A DNA stretch of 7,989 bases from an uncultured Polaromonas sp. (GTDB lineage Bacteria > Pseudomonadota > Gammaproteobacteria > Burkholderiales > Burkholderiaceae). This document shows positions 6,065-7,989 of this stretch, one piece after another (position 1 is the first letter of the stretch; the number at the start of each line of letters is the position of its first letter). A program made the translations under genes and the position numbers. The notes beneath the pieces are model-generated. The model did no database searches, was not told the origin of the DNA, and worked only from the letters and a program-made list of their open reading frames with translations. The stretch lies in NCBI GenBank assembly GCA_946479075.1, contig CAMLDT010000161.1:1-7989 (forward strand), read 5' to 3'.

Positions 6065-7801
6065 ATGAATCTCTCGCCCAGCCAGATCATTGTTCTGGCC
6101 ACACCCGTTTTCCTGCTGCTGATCGCCATCGAGTTCGCCTGGGGTTACGCCAAAGGCCGCAACACCTACCGTCTGAACGACGCCATCAGCAGCATCGGCC
6201 TGGGCATGCTGAGCCAGGTCAGCGCGGTGTTCACGCGGCTGCTGCGTATCGGCATCTACACGGCGATTTATTCCAGCGTTGCGCTTTATCCCAACCCGGA
6301 GTTCTGGAACACCTGGTACGGCTGGCTGATGGCGCTGGTGTTTTACGACTTCTGCTATTACTGGTTGCACCGCGCCGGCCATGAAAGCGCGATCCTCTGG
6401 GCAGCGCATGTGGTGCATCACCAGAGCCAGGACTACAACCTCTCGACCGCGCTGCGCCAGCCCAGCAGCGGCGTGCTGCTGGGCTGGATTTTTTATGTCC
6501 CCATGGCGGTGGCCGGTGTGCCGCCGCTGATCTTCGGCATCGTCGCGCTGATCGATTTGCTTTACCAGTTCTGGGTGCATACCGAACACGTGCCGCGGCT
6601 CGGCTGGTTCGACCGCTGGTTCTGCTCGCCGTCGAATCACCGCGTGCACCACGCGGTCAACGACCGCTACCTGGATAAAAACTATGGCGGCATCCTGATC
6701 GTCTGGGACCGCCTCTTCGGCACCTTCCGCGAGGAGGACGAGAAATGCGTGTATGGCACGCGCAGCCCGCTCAACAGCTGGGACCCGTTGTGGGCCAATG
6801 CCGAGGTCTACTGGGCGCTGGGCAAGGATTCCTGGCACGCAAAAAGCTGGGGCGACAAACTGCGTATCTGGTTCAAGCCGCCGGGCTGGCGGCCAGCCGA
6901 TGTGGCCGCACGTTTCCCCAAAGATGCCTTCGACCTGGCGCAGGTCCAGCGCTTTCATCCGCCGGTGCCGCCGGTGGTGGCGGCGCTGGGCGGTGTGCAG
7001 TTTCTGCTGTTGCTGGCGGGCGTTGCGTATTTCCTCTGGCATGCCGACGCGATGACGCTGGGGCCGTCAGTGGTCTGGCTGGCCGCGCTGGGCACCGGCT
7101 TGTGGGCGGTGGGTGGCCTCCTGCAGGGCCGGCTGTCGGTGCTGCAGGTGCTGCTGATCGGGGCGGCCGTGCTGGCGACCGCCAGCGCCGCGCTGGGCCG
7201 GGTCGAAGTACACCGCGTGGCCAAGCCGCTGGCGCTGCTGATTGCTATTGTTTTGGTAGCTGTTCGCGCCCGCCAGACAAGGGCTGAGGGCCGATTTGAT
7301 CACATACTTTTGGCGGCACTGGTGTTTTCGCTGGCGGGCGACTGCCTGCTGATGTTCCCCGGTTTGTTCATTCCGGGCCTGCTGGCCTTCCTGATCGCGC
7401 ACCTGTTTTATATCGCGCTGTTCAAGCGCAGCGTGGCGTGGTTCCCGAGTGGTCGCGCACTGCTGGCAACGCTGGGAATCGGCGCCGTGATGTACGCGTT
7501 TTTGTTCGATGGCCTGAACCCGGTGCTGCGTTTTGCGGTGGCGGCCTATGTGCTGGTGATCGCGCTGATGGCCGCCCAGGCGATGGGCCGGGCCACGGTG
7601 CTGCGCGACCGGGCTGCTATTGGCGTGGCGGTGGGCGCCGGGTTTTTCATGCTCAGCGACGCGCTGCTGGCCACCAACAAGTTTGCCCAGCCGCTGCCGA
7701 TGGCGCAGTTGTGGGTGCTGTCGACTTATTACGTCGCGCAAATCCTGATCGTGTTCAATGCCAGGGCGCCGGCGTCGGGCTCAGGGTACAAACAGGTCTG
7801 A
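6065..7801 (+). CDS. Alkylglycerol monooxygenase-like / YhhN lysoplasmalogenase fusion, membrane protein
   Basis: This 578-residue multi-pass membrane protein has two domains. Residues 1 to about 300 are a fatty acid hydroxylase / sterol desaturase domain with the eight-histidine di-iron set: HRAGH (102-106), HVVHH (115-119), HRVHH (192-196). [10 protein letters not shown] (123-132), [10 protein letters not shown] (165-174), DKNYGG (204-209) and WDRLFGTF (214-221) closely match my memory of human AGMO (TMEM195), which uses tetrahydrobiopterin to cleave alkyl ether lipids. Residues 305-378 carry more hydrophobic segments, as in the AGMO C-terminus. Residues about 380-570 are a YhhN/TMEM86 domain (KPLALL at 387; [10 protein letters not shown], 421-430; [10 protein letters not shown], 527-536), the lysoplasmalogenase family that hydrolyses vinyl ether bonds. 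The predicted role is ether-lipid turnover in the inner membrane. Both domains look intact. Codons 394-407 derive from a repeat-like segment. The gene is 19 bases after the PLP enzyme; no strong Shine-Dalgarno. Confidence 0.88.
   Translation: MNLSPSQIIVLATPVFLLLIAIEFAWGYAKGRNTYRLNDAISSIGLGMLSQVSAVFTRLLRIGIYTAIYSSVALYPNPEFWNTWYGWLMALVFYDFCYYWLHRAGHESAILWAAHVVHHQSQDYNLSTALRQPSSGVLLGWIFYVPMAVAGVPPLIFGIVALIDLLYQFWVHTEHVPRLGWFDRWFCSPSNHRVHHAVNDRYLDKNYGGILIVWDRLFGTFREEDEKCVYGTRSPLNSWDPLWANAEVYWALGKDSWHAKSWGDKLRIWFKPPGWRPADVAARFPKDAFDLAQVQRFHPPVPPVVAALGGVQFLLLLAGVAYFLWHADAMTLGPSVVWLAALGTGLWAVGGLLQGRLSVLQVLLIGAAVLATASAALGRVEVHRVAKPLALLIAIVLVAVRARQTRAEGRFDHILLAALVFSLAGDCLLMFPGLFIPGLLAFLIAHLFYIALFKRSVAWFPSGRALLATLGIGAVMYAFLFDGLNPVLRFAVAAYVLVIALMAAQAMGRATVLRDRAAIGVAVGAGFFMLSDALLATNKFAQPLPMAQLWVLSTYYVAQILIVFNARAPASGSGYKQV
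7244..7286 (+). repeat. Interspersed repeat copy B, inside the fusion gene
   Basis: GCTATT (7244-7249), GTAGCTG (7256-7262), GCGC (7266-7269) and GGGCTG (7281-7286) repeat the blocks and spacing of copy A at 1394-1436. In both genes GCT ATT falls on codon boundaries. The central spacer is T-rich here and A-rich in copy A. It encodes part of a hydrophobic helix and the following basic loop of the YhhN domain. Confidence 0.5.
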
Positions 7802-7989
7802 GCCGCCGTCCTGCCGGTTGGCCGGCGCGGCCACACCCAGGTGCCGGTAAGCCGCCAGCGTGGCGATGCGCCCCCGTGGTGTGCGCTGCAGATAACCCTG
7901 CTGGATCAAGTAAGGCTCGATCACGTCTTCAATCGTGTCGCGCTCCTCGCCGATGCTGGCGGCGATATTGTCCAGGCCGACCGGGCCAC
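7781..7989 (-). CDS. ruvB: Holliday junction branch migration ATPase RuvB, C-terminal end (partial)
   Basis: On the - strand 68 codons and the TGA stop (7781-7783) are visible; the gene continues past the right edge, with a split codon at 7988-7989. [20 protein letters not shown] and the following [20 protein letters not shown] are the winged-helix DNA-binding domain typical of RuvB, almost identical to the E. coli C-terminus as I recall it. RuvB is the hexameric motor that, with RuvA, drives branch migration of Holliday junctions in recombination and repair. The tail after the RTPRGR motif is somewhat longer than in E. coli, ending DGGSDLFVP. Its last seven codons, including the stop, overlap the 3' end of the convergent membrane-protein gene. 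Confidence 0.96.
   Translation of the reverse strand, partial: GPVGLDNIAASIGEERDTIEDVIEPYLIQQGYLQRTPRGRIATLAAYRHLGVAAPANRQDGGSDLFVP

Noticed and set aside
4891..6129. 412-codon open frame on the - strand opposite the PLP enzyme
   Set aside because: Shadow of the DSD1-like gene; the composition is typical of antisense frames.
6354..6359. GCTATT as a further interspersed repeat copy
   Set aside because: No GTAGCTG or GCGC block at the right spacing, and the codons encode the conserved YYWLHR motif.
6014..7042. 342-codon open frame on the - strand opposite the AGMO-like domain
   Set aside because: Shadow frame; the + strand has intact catalytic histidine motifs.
7616..7621. GCTATT as a further interspersed repeat copy
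   Set aside because: The following blocks are absent; ordinary coding sequence of the YhhN domain.

Overview
The window reads as a compact piece of a GC-rich betaproteobacterial chromosome, most likely Burkholderiales, family Comamonadaceae (Polaromonas/Rhodoferax/Variovorax-like). The evidence is the style of the proteins, the gene set, and short repeats that I recall as common in that family. No rRNA, tRNA, CRISPR array, transposase or prophage gene is visible, and no gap longer than 300 bases lacks a gene.

Layout. Bases 1-71 hold the last codons of dtd (D-aminoacyl-tRNA deacylase, + strand). It converges on a MidA/NDUFAF7-type SAM-dependent methyltransferase (86-1195, - strand); both stop codons sit in one small palindrome. 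A 66-base divergent spacer leads into a long + strand run: a pteridine-reductase/FolM-like SDR (1262-2056), a FolB/FolX-family pterin enzyme (2097-2468), the tRNA 2-thiocytidine synthetase ttcA (2488-3429) and a glycine-rich lipoprotein (3470-4102). A 160-base intergenic stretch made of two repeat-like hairpin elements follows. A second + strand cluster then holds a histidine phosphatase (about 4265-4918), a DSD1/D-threonine-aldolase-like PLP enzyme (4918-6045, overlapping its neighbour by one base) and a large membrane protein (6065-7801). The 3' end of ruvB (- strand, 7781-7989) overlaps the membrane protein gene tail to tail by 21 bases.

The most interesting gene is 6065-7801. Its N-terminal two thirds look like alkylglycerol monooxygenase (AGMO/TMEM195), a tetrahydropterin-dependent di-iron ether-lipid hydroxylase of the fatty acid hydroxylase superfamily. 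Its C-terminal third is a YhhN/TMEM86-type lysoplasmalogenase domain. One polypeptide would therefore join two enzymes that break ether lipids (alkyl and vinyl ethers). About 4 kb upstream, on the same strand, lies an SDR with the pteridine-reductase signature next to a FolX-like pterin enzyme. That pair could make tetrahydromonapterin, a possible cofactor for such an oxygenase. The link is a hypothesis from gene content, not something the sequence proves.

The other genes are housekeeping: tRNA thiolation, D-aminoacyl-tRNA editing and Holliday-junction branch migration. Two coding regions, the SDR and the fusion protein, each contain a short block-conserved repeat (GCTATT-N6-GTAGCTG-N3-GCGC-N11-GGGCTG) read in the same frame, so an interspersed repeat seems to have been absorbed into protein-coding DNA.
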